Origin: Mesorhizobium sp. M4B.F.Ca.ET.203.01.1.1
Lineage (GTDB): Bacteria; Pseudomonadota; Alphaproteobacteria; Rhizobiales; Rhizobiaceae
Direction: 5' to 3'
Length of the DNA: 64,000 nt
NCBI RefSeq assembly: GCF_004791025.1
Contig: NZ_SRUO01000012.1
Location: forward strand, 1-64,000
In this document: positions 43,187 to 52,444 of the stretch, one piece after another
How positions within the stretch are numbered: the stretch's first letter is position 1
How the letters are laid out: each line of letters starts with the position of its first letter
The notes under the pieces: model-generated
What the model saw: only the letters and a program-made list of their open reading frames with translations
Databases searched by the model: none
Told to the model about the DNA's origin: nothing
Translations under genes and position numbers: made by a program

Positions 43187-43834
43187 ATGACCGAAAATAG
43201 TCGAGGCCGGCGTGGCCGGCCCGCCAATGAGGCGCTTGGCCAAACCATTGTCGACACCGCAGGCGAACTCTTTGCAGAATTGGGTTTTCAAGCGACGACC
43301 TTGGACAAGGTCGCCCAGCGAGCGAAGATATCGAAGCTCAGCATTTACAAGCACTTCGAGAACAAAGAGGCGCTGTTTGGCGCGGCCTTTGCGGTCCGCT
43401 GTCAGCAGTTAATCCCACAGGCACTTTTTGAAGGCGTCGATGGCTCGGCCGAGGATCAGCTTATGGCGGTGGGATCGTCGATGCTTCGCACGCTGCTGCG
43501 CCCCGATGTCCGCAACGTCGAAGCCATAGTCATGGCCGACACGCCGAACCAAAAGTCGTTGAGCAAGCTCCATTACGAAGCCGGCCCCGCCCACATCGTC
43601 GCCCAAATCGAGACCCTGTTACGTCAGTTGCACGCGAAGGCGGTGCTCAACGTGCCCGATCCTCTCCGGTCCGCCCGCTTGTTTGCCGCACTTTTCAAAG
43701 GCTCCGATCTTCTAATTATTGCACGCTTTGATGAGGCGAGAGCAGAGGACGATGACGAAATCGAATCCTATTGCCGGTCGGCTGTCGCCATGTTCATCGC
43801 GGCTCACGGTCGCAACGAACACGCGGGCGGATAG
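43187..43834 (+). CDS. TetR/AcrR-family transcriptional regulator
   Basis: 215 residues. The N-terminal domain is typical: DTAGELFAELGFQATTLDKV then AQRAKISKLSIYKHFENKEA. The ligand domain (about 80-215) is all-helical, with an AefR-like C-terminal part (LFAALFKGSDLLIIARF). The ATG lies 20 bases from the 28-bp palindrome. It is divergent from the flavoprotein, the most likely target. The inducer is unknown. Confidence 0.93.
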   Translation: MTENSRGRRGRPANEALGQTIVDTAGELFAELGFQATTLDKVAQRAKISKLSIYKHFENKEALFGAAFAVRCQQLIPQALFEGVDGSAEDQLMAVGSSMLRTLLRPDVRNVEAIVMADTPNQKSLSKLHYEAGPAHIVAQIETLLRQLHAKAVLNVPDPLRSARLFAALFKGSDLLIIARFDEARAEDDDEIESYCRSAVAMFIAAHGRNEHAGG

Positions 43835-43905
43835 CCGGGACGAGGCCGCGATGGACTACTCGCTCGATATTTTGAACGCGTGGCACTGACTCAGCGCGAG
43901 ATCGG

Positions 43906-43931
43906 TGTCCGGAATGCGCCAGCACCGGACA
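43906..43931. terminator. Weak hairpin between tetR and the cyclase gene
   Basis: TGTCCGG, a 12-base loop and CCGGACA. It lies between two convergent 3' ends, where a terminator is expected. The stem is only 7 bp and has no T-tract. Confidence 0.3.
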
Positions 43932-43950
43932 TTGCATGGCTGGCATGTGA

Positions 43951-46900
43951 TCATGCCCCCAGCTTGTCGAGCAAGGTCTTGGCCTCTTTCAGATCGAGCG
44001 TGTCGAAGCCCTCGGTGAACCAGCCGTAGGTCGGCGCGAGCAGGTCGTGCGCCTCGGCGCGCTTGCCTTGTTCGGCCAAAAGCCGCGCAAGCGATGTGGC
44101 GGCGCGGAGCTCCCAGGATTTGGCACCTTGCTGGCGAGACCGTTCGATCGCCTGGCGGAACGAGATTTCGGCCTCGCGGCAATCGCCTGGTTCCGCGGCA
44201 GCGCATAGGGCACCCCGGAGCCGCAGCAATTCGGCATGGCACCACTGCTCGCGGGTCCGGTTCACCTGGTCGAGGGCCCGATCGATCAGGCGCACGCCGT
44301 CGGACGCGCGATTGACGCTGCCTAGCACCTCGCCGAGCAGTCCCATCGTGTACGCCTGCGTCACCTGCGTTCCGACGGCCTGCATCCGGGCCAGGCTATC
44401 CTCGATCTGGGCGATCGCCCGCTCCCTATGGCCCTGCTTCGCCCAGAGCCATCCCTTCTGCTGGGCGGCCATGGCAGTCCAAAAGGGATACGCCTGCTCG
44501 GTCGCGAAGGTGAGCGCACGCTCGTTTTGCTCCTCGGCTTCGGCCACCTCGCGCCGGAATATTCGTAACCACGCTGCCCATGTCAGCACGTAGGCGCGGC
44601 TGAAGGGGTGCGCCAATCGCTCGGCCAAGGCAAGAGCGTCTTCCATCCGGGCCAGCGCCTGGTCGGGGTAGCCGAGTTGCCAAAGCACCGCCGACCCACG
44701 ACACAGGCAAATCGGTCCGGGATCCTGGCCGTAGAGGGCGAGATGGGCTCGATGTCGCTGTGGGCGATACGATTCGGAGGCCAGCTCCAGATGTTTGCGT
44801 GCCTCCCTGAAGGCGCCGCGCCAGGAAAAGCCGACCCCCCGGGCATAATGGGCTTCGACCACCCACACGGGATCGTTACTCTGCCGGGCAAGGTCGAGCA
44901 GCCGTCCGCTCAGCTCGTGCGCCGACGTCAGTTCGGCGCGCGTGGCCGAGTAGATGGCCAGGCCGAGCAGAACCGGGAAGATATCCGCATCTTCCGGCAT
45001 CAGCTCGCAAAGGCGGCGCGCGCGAGAATATGCCTGCTCGACCTCGGGATTTGCGTAGCCGCTTTTGGCGGCGAGCACGCGGCCCAGCACCGTTAGCGCT
45101 GCGAGCTCGCGCCGCTGGCGCTCCGGGCCCGCAGGGAGCGTTTCGATCAGGTTCAGCGCTTTCTGCAGATGGTTCTGGGCCTCATCGTTGGCCGAACGGT
45201 CGTTGGCGCTCTCTCCCGCGCGCTGCCAGTAGCCGATGGCCTGAAGCGAGAGGCCTGCAGCCGTATAGTGCTGAGCCACGATCTCCGGCTCGTGTTCGAC
45301 GACCTCGCCGAAATGCTGCTCGAGCGCGTGGGCGATCCGGGTGTGCAGTTGCTGGCGCCGACTGCGCAGCAAGGTGGCATAGGCGGCATCTCCCACCAAT
45401 GCGTGCTTGAAGGTGCACGTCGCGTGCGGCGGCCGGCCGCGCGCAATCACGAGCTCGGCGCTGATGAGCTGGTCGAGGGCGCCCTGCAGTTCCCGTTCCT
45501 CGCGCTGCGCGACAGCCGCCAGCAGCTCATAAGAGAATTCGCGGCCGATGGCGGCGCCAATCTGCGCGACCTCCCGCGCCGGCATCACCAGCCGATCGAG
45601 CCGCGCCACCAGAGAATCCTGCAGGGTTGCAGGGATCGCCAACGGTGGCAGCGGACCCGAGAGCGCGTAGCGGTCGCCTTCATCGGTCAACACGTCGGAT
45701 TCGATGACCGCCTTGGTCACCTCCTCGAGGAACAGGGGCACGCCGTCTGTCTTGGCCACCATCTGCTCGAGCAGCCCGCCCGGCAGCGCCTTGCCACCGG
45801 TCAACCGCTCTACCAGCGCCGCGCCCTGCCGGCGGCTCAGGCGGTTCAGCGCGAGCGAGGTGACCCGCGGGTGGCCGATCCACCGCGGCTCGAACTCAGG
45901 GCGGAAACTGAAGATCGCCAAGACTGAAAGGCGGGGGATCTGCGGAACCAATCGGTCGAGAAGCTCCAGCGACGTTGGATCAATCCAGTGGATATCCTCG
46001 AAAACCAACAGCACGGGCTGGCGGGCCGCCAGGCCAACAAGCTGCCGGATCAGCGCCTCGAGGGTGAGCTCCTTCTGGCGCTGAGGGCTGAGGTTCAGAG
46101 GTGCGTAGCGGCTGCCCACCGGGAGCGAAAGAAACGCCGACAACAAAGGGGCGTCATCCCGGACCTTGTCTGTAGAGCGCGCCAGGAGGCGCTCCAGCTT
46201 GTCGAGTTTCACGCTCGGCGGATCGTCTGGGTGGAAGCCAGCCGCGCGGGTGAGCTGGACGATCGACGGGCGAAGGGCGCTGTTTGCGTGGAACGGCGAG
46301 CACTGGCAGCGGATGCGGATGTGCGGCCGGTCGCGCAGACGCTCGCGGAGCGCCTGAATCAGGTGCGACTTGCCGATGCCGGGCTCACCGGAGAGCAGGA
46401 CCACCTGCCCCTCGCCGGACGCGGCCTTGCTCCAAAGCTCCGCGAGCAGAGCAAGCTCGTGCTCGCGCCCGACCGTGGGGGCGAGGCCGCTCGTCGCGCG
46501 CGCTTCGAACCGGGTCTCGGCGGCACTCTCGCGAAGCACTCGCCACGCGCGGATCGGGGCGTCGAACCCCTTCAGCTCGTGGAAGCCCAGGTCGGCGAAC
46601 TCGAACAGCCCGCCGAGCAGTCGGCGCGTCGCGAGCGGGATCACGATCTCGCCGGGCGCCGCCAATGCCTGCAGCCGTGCCGCCAGGTTCGGCGACTCGC
46701 CGACCACCGCTTCCTCCTGCGCCGCTCCTTCGCCGATGAGATCGCCCACCACCACCAGCCCCGTAGCGATGCCGACGCGCACCGCAAGCGCGCCTTGTGC
46801 CGGGGTCGCGAGCCTTGCGATCGAATCAACGACCGCCAGCCCGGCCCGCACGGCTCGCTCTGCGTCGTCCTCATGCGCCTTTGGATAGCCAAAATACACC

Positions 46901-47325
46901 AGCACGCCGTCGCCCATGTATTTGGCCACAAACCCGCCAAAGCGACGCACGGCCTCCGCAACGCACTTCTGATAGGCCGCAATCACCTCCCGCAAATCCT
47001 CAGGGTCCATTTGCGCGGAGAGTGCTGTCGAGCCGACAAGGTCCGAGAACATCACGGTGACCTGGCGGCGCTCAGCGGTGTCCTTCGCTGCGTTGTCGAT
47101 TGCCAGAGGCGCATCGGATAAAAGCGGCGTCGGTGCGCCTGCTTGAGCGCGCAAGGCTGCGATGGCGTCGAGCAGCTTACGACGGTGTCCGACAAATCCG
47201 ACGCCAAGATCCTTCAGATCCTCGGCCGTCAATATCGGCAGGATCGTCTCGTCGATCTTATTCTCGCGGAAGGCGTCCTCATACTGTTCGAGGTCAAGCC
47301 TCCGCAGCCAACCTCCGACGTCCAT
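43951..47325 (-). CDS. SAM-domain / class III nucleotide cyclase / AAA ATPase / TPR protein
   Basis: About 1124 residues from the ATG giving MDVGGWLRRLDLEQYEDAF; an in-frame ATG 13 codons earlier is possible. Domains in order: SAM-like (1-62), class III cyclase (about 85-260) and AAA/STAND-type ATPase (from about 290: Walker A LSGEPGIGKSHL, Walker B LLVFEDIHWID). A long TPR-like region (about 640-1120) follows. Cyclase residues are intact: metal Asp in VMFSDLVGST and KYMGDGVLVYF, and transition-state Asn/Arg in GESPNLAARLQ. It should make cAMP or a related nucleotide in the cytoplasm, controlled by the ATPase and repeats. This architecture is common in rhizobia but poorly studied. It is a single-gene unit without visible membrane segments. 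Confidence 0.92.
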   Translation of the reverse strand: MDVGGWLRRLDLEQYEDAFRENKIDETILPILTAEDLKDLGVGFVGHRRKLLDAIAALRAQAGAPTPLLSDAPLAIDNAAKDTAERRQVTVMFSDLVGSTALSAQMDPEDLREVIAAYQKCVAEAVRRFGGFVAKYMGDGVLVYFGYPKAHEDDAERAVRAGLAVVDSIARLATPAQGALAVRVGIATGLVVVGDLIGEGAAQEEAVVGESPNLAARLQALAAPGEIVIPLATRRLLGGLFEFADLGFHELKGFDAPIRAWRVLRESAAETRFEARATSGLAPTVGREHELALLAELWSKAASGEGQVVLLSGEPGIGKSHLIQALRERLRDRPHIRIRCQCSPFHANSALRPSIVQLTRAAGFHPDDPPSVKLDKLERLLARSTDKVRDDAPLLSAFLSLPVGSRYAPLNLSPQRQKELTLEALIRQLVGLAARQPVLLVFEDIHWIDPTSLELLDRLVPQIPRLSVLAIFSFRPEFEPRWIGHPRVTSLALNRLSRRQGAALVERLTGGKALPGGLLEQMVAKTDGVPLFLEEVTKAVIESDVLTDEGDRYALSGPLPPLAIPATLQDSLVARLDRLVMPAREVAQIGAAIGREFSYELLAAVAQREERELQGALDQLISAELVIARGRPPHATCTFKHALVGDAAYATLLRSRRQQLHTRIAHALEQHFGEVVEHEPEIVAQHYTAAGLSLQAIGYWQRAGESANDRSANDEAQNHLQKALNLIETLPAGPERQRRELAALTVLGRVLAAKSGYANPEVEQAYSRARRLCELMPEDADIFPVLLGLAIYSATRAELTSAHELSGRLLDLARQSNDPVWVVEAHYARGVGFSWRGAFREARKHLELASESYRPQRHRAHLALYGQDPGPICLCRGSAVLWQLGYPDQALARMEDALALAERLAHPFSRAYVLTWAAWLRIFRREVAEAEEQNERALTFATEQAYPFWTAMAAQQKGWLWAKQGHRERAIAQIEDSLARMQAVGTQVTQAYTMGLLGEVLGSVNRASDGVRLIDRALDQVNRTREQWCHAELLRLRGALCAAAEPGDCREAEISFRQAIERSRQQGAKSWELRAATSLARLLAEQGKRAEAHDLLAPTYGWFTEGFDTLDLKEAKTLLDKLGA

Positions 47326-47531
47326 GGCGGCGCCCCTGGCTTGCCCACCCACCGCATGATCCACCAGGGGAGACAGCCTGTCTAGGAGCAGGTTTTGAAT
47401 GACCGGTTTGGCTCAAACCAGGACATCATGCCGCCTGAACCAGGCCACAGCGATGAGCAGCCCCAGCCCGCCATTCCAACCCACCCCGCTTTCTGCTTGA
47501 ATACCCTCTCACCCAGCCGCGGAGCACCCCC

Positions 47532-47813
47532 ATCTCCACCGATCCCTTCGCTCCCCTCCGCCAGCGCTTCCTCGCCCGCTGCGCCGATCAGCTCACCGAG
47601 CTGAAGGTCGCACGTGAGACTCCCCTGCCCGGCAACGATCCGCTGATCCGGCTCGCGCACTCGCTGGCGGGCGCGGCCGGCACGTTCGGCTTTCCGGAGA
47701 TCAGCGCCAAGGCATCGGCTCTGGAGACGCTGCTCACCGAGCAGGCGGATGGCGGGGCGGTTGGCGCGGCGCTCGATGCGCTGATCGCGGAGGTCGAGCG
47801 CACATTGCAATGA
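47532..47813 (+). CDS. Hpt-domain phosphotransfer protein with a non-canonical (ATC) start
   Basis: An open frame ends with TGA at 47811-47813 and encodes a clear Hpt helix bundle: QRFLARCADQLTELK, then LIRLAHSLAGAAGTFGFPEI and SAKASALETLLTEQ. The phosphorylated His would be in LAHSLAGAAG. No ATG, GTG or TTG occurs in frame after the upstream stop at 47454. The best start is ATC at 47532, 7 bases after GGAG; a normal ATG there would give a protein beginning MSTDPF. So either the start codon has changed (one base) or an unusual start is used. It lies 26 bases from the convergent GT2 gene and probably serves the kinase and response regulators of that locus. Confidence 0.6.
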   Translation: MSTDPFAPLRQRFLARCADQLTELKVARETPLPGNDPLIRLAHSLAGAAGTFGFPEISAKASALETLLTEQADGGAVGAALDALIAEVERTLQ

Positions 47814-47839
47814 CGCGGCCGGTCGCCGCCCAGCCGCGC

Positions 47840-49267
47840 CTATTTCTTGGCGCCGCCGAGGCCGGTCCGGGTCATCTCGCCCCAGCCCTGGTTGCCGCGC
47901 AGGAACTGCCACCAGCCCTTCACGCGCCAGAAATTGTTGAGCTGGCGGTAGCCGAAATTCTCGATCACGGCGACCGCCGTCAGCACGGCAAGGTCTCGCG
48001 CACGTGGGAAGCGCTGCAGTTCGGCTTCTTCGAGCACCAGCGAACAGACGCTGACGCAGACGCCGTAGGTGAAGACGAGCGAGGTGAAGGCGAGCAGATA
48101 TTCGCCGGACAGGATGCCGAGCAGCCAGAAGGCCGGGATCAGGATATAGCCCAGCACCTCGGCCACCGGGCCGAGCACGTCGACGATCAGGATGTGGCCG
48201 AAGCCGAGGAAGCCGACGCGGCCATAGCGCGGGTTGAACAGCATCGAACGGTAGCGGAAGAAGCATTCGAGCGCGCCGCGCTGCCAGCGCGTGCGCTGCC
48301 TGGCCAGCACGCTCAACGTCTCCGGCGCCTCGGTCCAGCACACCGGCTCGGGGACGAACTGGATGCGGTATTTGCGCTTGGTATCGCGCATGTGGCGGTG
48401 CAGCTTGATGACGAGGTCGAGGTCCTCGCCCATCGAGCCCTTGGTGAAGCCGCCGACCGCCACCACTTCGGCGCGGCGGAACATGCCGAAGGCGCCGGAG
48501 ACCAGCATCAGCGTGTTGATGCGGCTCCAGGCCAGCCTGGCCATCAGGAAGGCGCGCAGATATTCGACCACCTGCAACAGCGGCAGCAGGCGCCACGGCA
48601 GGTGCACCTCGCGCACCCTGCCCGCCTCGATCGTCGAGCCATTGGCGATGCGAATGGTGCCACCGACCGCGATGGTGCGCTCGGGGTCGTCGATGAAGGG
48701 CTGCGCGGCGCGCATCAGCGCGTCGGGCTCGAGGATGGAATCGCCGTCGATGACGCAGAAGACCGGCGCGCGGCAGACATTGATGCCAGCGTTCTGGGCG
48801 TCGGCCTTGCCGCCATTCTCCTTGTCGACCACGAACAGCCGCTCGGTCATCGGCGAGGAATAGAGGCCGCGGATCGGCTGGTGCGCCAGTTCCTCCTCGT
48901 AGGGCCGGTGGAACTTCACCAGCCTGAAGGCGTCGATCAGGCGCTGCAGCGTGTCGTCCTTCGAGCCGTCGTTGATGACGATCACCTCGAAATTCGGATA
49001 TTCGAGCGCCAGCATGGAATGGACGCTCTCGACCACGTTCAGTGCCTCGTTGTAGGCGGGCACCAAAAGCGCGATCGGCGGCGCGACGTCGCCGTAGCGG
49101 TGCCAGAGCAGCGCCGAGCGCGCCACCGGCGGGCGCATGGACAGCGCGTAGGCGGCGACGATGAGCTGCAACAGGTAGATCGCCGTTTGCGCCAGCCCGG
49201 CCCCGATGATGAACCAGGACAGGATTGAGGCTGTCAGAACGATCTGGTGGCTCCAGTCGGCGATCAT
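47840..49267 (-). CDS. Family 2 processive-type glycosyltransferase (polysaccharide synthase-like)
   Basis: 475 residues. Two N-terminal membrane segments (LTASILSWFIIGAGLAQTAI and LLQLIVAAYALS) precede the GT-A domain: LLVPAYNEALNVVESVHSML, VIVINDGSKDDTLQRLI, FCVIDGDSILEPDALMRAAQ and the acceptor/catalytic stretch TEAPETLSVLARQRTRWQRG (Q/RxxRW). Four or more C-terminal segments follow (ILIVDVLGPVAEVLGYILIP; FWLLGILSGEYLLAFTSLVF). This layout fits inner-membrane synthases such as those for poly-N-acetylglucosamine or hyaluronan. The start overlaps the HEAT gene stop by 4 bases. The sugar is unknown. It is the last gene of the operon that starts with a response regulator. Confidence 0.92.
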   Translation of the reverse strand: MIADWSHQIVLTASILSWFIIGAGLAQTAIYLLQLIVAAYALSMRPPVARSALLWHRYGDVAPPIALLVPAYNEALNVVESVHSMLALEYPNFEVIVINDGSKDDTLQRLIDAFRLVKFHRPYEEELAHQPIRGLYSSPMTERLFVVDKENGGKADAQNAGINVCRAPVFCVIDGDSILEPDALMRAAQPFIDDPERTIAVGGTIRIANGSTIEAGRVREVHLPWRLLPLLQVVEYLRAFLMARLAWSRINTLMLVSGAFGMFRRAEVVAVGGFTKGSMGEDLDLVIKLHRHMRDTKRKYRIQFVPEPVCWTEAPETLSVLARQRTRWQRGALECFFRYRSMLFNPRYGRVGFLGFGHILIVDVLGPVAEVLGYILIPAFWLLGILSGEYLLAFTSLVFTYGVCVSVCSLVLEEAELQRFPRARDLAVLTAVAVIENFGYRQLNNFWRVKGWWQFLRGNQGWGEMTRTGLGGAKK

Positions 49268-50301
49268 GTGGCAGGGCCCTCGGCAAGGATGAGCGAGGCG
49301 GTGCGCTGGCTGCGCGAGACGTCGCTGGCGGCCATCGCGCGCAGCATCTTTTCGCCGGGCTGGCCGAAGGAGCGCAGCGTGTTGGCGGCGGCATAGCGCA
49401 CGGTCCACACCTCGTCGTCCATCAGCCCGGCGAGCGTCGCAGCGAGTTCGCTGAGGCCGAGGCGGCCGGCGGCGTCGGCGGCGTCGGCGCGCACGTCGAG
49501 GTCGTCGCTCGCCATCGCGCTCGCCAGGATGGACGGCGCGTCGGCATGGCCGGTCAGGCCGAGCGCGCGGAGCGCGGCGGCGGCGACCTCGGGTGAGGCA
49601 TCGCCGGCGAGGCTGGCGAAGAAATCGGCGAAGCCGAAGCCGCCGGCGCGGGCCAGCGCTTCGATCGCGGCCGCCCTGACGACTGGCACGCCGTCCGCGC
49701 GCGATGCATGCACCGCAAGCTCGTTGAAGCGCGTCCGCGGAAAGCGCCTGAACAGCTCGATGACGCGCCGCGAGCGCTGCCCCGCCACGCCGATATTGTC
49801 CAGTACGAAGTCGAGCAGCGGCAGGCTGCCGAGATCGCTGAGCGCGATGGCCGCGGCGATCCTGACTTCGCGCGAGCGGTCCTCGGCCAGCGCCGAAAGC
49901 AGGCGTGCCGACGCATCCTCCGAATCCAGCGCCGCGAGCATCTCGGCGGCGTGGATGCGTTCGGCGACGTTGCCTCGTTCAAGCTGCCTGCCGACACGGG
50001 CCGGCATGCCGCATTCCTTGAAGGCGGCAAGGACGTCGTCGTGCTCCGCGCCGCGCAGCAGCGACAGGAATTCGAAGCCGGCATTGATCGCCACCCCGGC
50101 CGGCACCGCGAGGATGGCCGCCTTCAGGGCCTCGCGGTCGCGGTTTTCGGTGAAGGCGATCAGCGCCGTCAGAAGCTGGCGCCGCTGATCGGCGTTGGCC
50201 GTGCCGCGGCGCTCCTGCAGCACCCGGCGCAGGATCAGGATCAGCATGATCGCGATGGAAAGCGCGCCAAGCAGGATGGAGAGGTCCCAGACGTACCACA
50301 T
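49264..50301 (-). CDS. HEAT-repeat membrane-anchored protein
   Basis: 345 residues. One N-terminal membrane segment (LGALSIAIMLILILRRVLQE) is followed by tandem HEAT-like helical pairs, for example AERIHAAEMLAALDSEDASA, REVRIAAAIALSDLGSLPLL, PEVAAAALRALGLTGHADAP and WTVRYAAANTLRSFGQPGEK. HEAT arrays scaffold protein contacts. It sits between the outer-membrane barrel gene (2-base gap) and the GT2 synthase gene (4-base overlap), so it may link synthase and secretion parts of one complex. The repeats should be cytoplasmic or periplasmic depending on anchor direction; the charge distribution (Arg-Arg after the segment) favours cytoplasmic. No enzyme motif is visible. Confidence 0.85.
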   Translation of the reverse strand: MWYVWDLSILLGALSIAIMLILILRRVLQERRGTANADQRRQLLTALIAFTENRDREALKAAILAVPAGVAINAGFEFLSLLRGAEHDDVLAAFKECGMPARVGRQLERGNVAERIHAAEMLAALDSEDASARLLSALAEDRSREVRIAAAIALSDLGSLPLLDFVLDNIGVAGQRSRRVIELFRRFPRTRFNELAVHASRADGVPVVRAAAIEALARAGGFGFADFFASLAGDASPEVAAAALRALGLTGHADAPSILASAMASDDLDVRADAADAAGRLGLSELAATLAGLMDDEVWTVRYAAANTLRSFGQPGEKMLRAMAASDVSRSQRTASLILAEGPAT

Positions 50302-50303
50302 GG

Positions 50304-52058
50304 TCAGAACCGCGCGGTCAGGCCGAGCCCGACGATGGTTCGGTCGAATGTCGGGCGTTGCTCATGCGCGATGCTGGCGCGCAGCGTCAGCGGATCGGTG
50401 ACGTCGAAGGAAACGCCGCCAAAGACGGTGCGCGTCGGCACCAGCGTGCCGTCGGAGATTTCCGGCGCGTCGGCGTAGCCGCCGAAGACGTTGAAGCGCT
50501 GCGTCACCGCGAGGTCGGCGCGCAGCACATAGCCGTCGGCGCGGGTGCCGATATCGTCCTCGGCATGCACCCAGCGGGCGGACAGCCCGAGCCGGCCGTC
50601 GAAAATGTAGCCCTGCACCCAGGGCGAGACGGTGGTGACGCCGGTATCGGCGAAATCGTCGTAGCGGGCGTCGATGTTGAGCGAGACCGGTCCGAACGCT
50701 TTCGCCGGCGCCACGACCTGCCAGGACGCGCCAGCGCCGATCGAATAGCGCGCCAGGAAATCGGCATCCGGCGTTGCGGCTGCCAGCGCATAGGCGGAGA
50801 AGGCGGGCGAAAATGCCTGGTCGATGCGGCCCTCGACCTGGACGTCGGTGTGTCCGTAGCGGGTCGCCACCCGCGTGCGGCCTGAAAGGGTCGTCGCCGG
50901 CGACAGCCGATAGGCAAGGCCGGCCGCGCTGTCGGTCCAGTCGCCGAGGCCGCCCGTGAGGTCGCTGACCTCCGTGCCGATGTCGAGCCGCCATTTGCGC
51001 GGCGGCGGCACCGCCAGCCGCTGCTCGATCTCGGCGGAGCCGGGCTCGATGGCGAGCGCCTGGTTGTAGGCTGCCCGCGCGGCCGCGTCGTCGCCCTCGG
51101 CGCGGCGGACGTCGCCGATCCCCAACAGCGCCTCCGCATTGCGCGGATCGATCGCAAGCACGCGATCGAATGATTGCCCGGCCCGCGTGTAGTCCGCTTC
51201 GAGAAGAGAAATCCTGGCGTCGAGGTTCAGCGCCTCGACATTGTCCGGCGCTGAGGCCAGCACGTCATCGACTATCGCGCGGGCGCGCGGCCCGTCGCCT
51301 TGCCAGATCGCCAGGCGGACCTTGCCGAGTCGGGCGTCGAGCAAGCCGGGCTTGATCGCCAGGGCCCGGTCGAAGAACTGCCCGGCCTCGTCGAAGCGCT
51401 GGCCGGCGCCAGCGACCAGGCCAAGGGCGACCAGGACGTCGGTGTTCCTCGGCGCCAGCTTTAGCGCCCGGCGATAGGCCCGCTCGGCCTCGGCCAGCTT
51501 GCCCGCGGCCTTGAGCCGCCTGCCCTGCTCCATCAGCCCGGCGACGGGATCGGGCCGCCACAGCGGCGCCGTCTTCGCGGACGCTGCCGTCGCCGGAGCC
51601 GGCTTGGGCTTGCCGCCGGCCGCCTGCTTTGCCTTGCGGATGGTCTCGACCAGCGTGGCGGCATCGGCATTGCCGGGCTCGGCGCCCGCCGCCTTCTCGG
51701 CCAGCGGCAGCGCGGCATCCAGATTGCCGGAGCGGAACTCGACCTCGGCCAGGCCGAAGCTGGCATCCATATAGGTCGGGGCGAGCGACAGCGCCCTGGA
51801 GAAGGCGTCGCGCGCGGCCGGCAGATCGTTGCGGCCGAGCTCGACAAAGCCGAGCTGCACCAGGGCATCGGCATTGTCGGGCTTCAGCGCCAACGCGCGC
51901 TTGAGCAGATCCGCCGCCTCGTCGAAATGCTGGGCCTGCCTCGCCTTGACGCCGGACGCGTAAAGCTCGTCGACCGTCTGGGCCCATGAAACACCGGGAG
52001 GCGCGGCCATTGCCAGGAACATGCATGCGGCAAGGGCTGCGCGCCGGCTTTGCCGCAT
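50304..52058 (-). CDS. TPR protein with C-terminal outer-membrane beta-barrel (YaiO-like)
   Basis: 584 residues. A Sec signal (AALAACMFLAMAAPPGVSWA) is followed by six or more TPR units (about 35-330: DAFSRALSLAPTYMDASFGL; AYRRALKLAPRNTDVLVALG). The C-terminal 240 residues are amphipathic strands (WRLDIGTEVSDLTGGLGDWT; YSIGAGASWQVVAPAKAF) ending in Phe, the normal outer-membrane barrel signal. The same TPR-plus-barrel plan is used to export polysaccharides (PgaA, BcsC), and YaiO-type barrels are found next to GT2 genes. It overlaps the response-regulator stop by 1 base. It probably forms the exit channel for the GT2 product. Confidence 0.88.
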   Translation of the reverse strand: MRQSRRAALAACMFLAMAAPPGVSWAQTVDELYASGVKARQAQHFDEAADLLKRALALKPDNADALVQLGFVELGRNDLPAARDAFSRALSLAPTYMDASFGLAEVEFRSGNLDAALPLAEKAAGAEPGNADAATLVETIRKAKQAAGGKPKPAPATAASAKTAPLWRPDPVAGLMEQGRRLKAAGKLAEAERAYRRALKLAPRNTDVLVALGLVAGAGQRFDEAGQFFDRALAIKPGLLDARLGKVRLAIWQGDGPRARAIVDDVLASAPDNVEALNLDARISLLEADYTRAGQSFDRVLAIDPRNAEALLGIGDVRRAEGDDAAARAAYNQALAIEPGSAEIEQRLAVPPPRKWRLDIGTEVSDLTGGLGDWTDSAAGLAYRLSPATTLSGRTRVATRYGHTDVQVEGRIDQAFSPAFSAYALAAATPDADFLARYSIGAGASWQVVAPAKAFGPVSLNIDARYDDFADTGVTTVSPWVQGYIFDGRLGLSARWVHAEDDIGTRADGYVLRADLAVTQRFNVFGGYADAPEISDGTLVPTRTVFGGVSFDVTDPLTLRASIAHEQRPTFDRTIVGLGLTARF

Positions 52059-52444
52059 CAGCGTTTCTTCCGCGCGATCAGGCGCGCCAGCCGGGCCAGC
52101 AGCTCCTCGGGGATGAACGGCTTCACAAGATAGTCGTCGGCGCCCTTTTCGAGCGCCGAGACGATGTCCTTTTCGGCCTTGCGGGCGGTCAGCATGACGA
52201 CGGGGGTTTCGGACAGGTTGGGGTCGCCCTTGATGCGCGCAAGCACCTCGATGCCGTCCGCCTTGGGCATCATGGCGTCGAGCACGATGATGTCGGGCCC
52301 GTCGCGCTCCGCCTTCGAAAGCGCTTCGGCCCCGTCCACCGCCTTGATGACCTCGTATCCCTTCGCCCGCAGCCTGAATTCCATCAGCTCGAGCAACAAG
52401 GGATCGTCATCGCAGATCAGAACTCTTGCCTTCGCTCCATCCAC
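52058..52444 (-). CDS. Single-domain response regulator
   Basis: About 128 residues from a GTG with GGAG 8 bases upstream. The receiver residues are ICDDDPLLLELMEFRLRAKG, phospho-Asp in DIIVLDAMMPKADGIE, Thr in VMLTARK and Lys in DDYLVKPFIPEELL. There is no output domain, so it acts by protein contact or as a phosphorelay step. It leads the operon response regulator - TPR/barrel - HEAT - GT2, and its 3' end touches the barrel gene by one base. A direct allosteric role on polysaccharide synthesis is plausible. Confidence 0.9.
   Translation of the reverse strand: MDGAKARVLICDDDPLLLELMEFRLRAKGYEVIKAVDGAEALSKAERDGPDIIVLDAMMPKADGIEVLARIKGDPNLSETPVVMLTARKAEKDIVSALEKGADDYLVKPFIPEELLARLARLIARKKR

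Noticed and set aside
47382..49394. 670-codon minus-strand frame over the GT2 gene
   Set aside because: It is out of frame with the GT2 synthase, whose membrane segments and catalytic motifs are in another frame.
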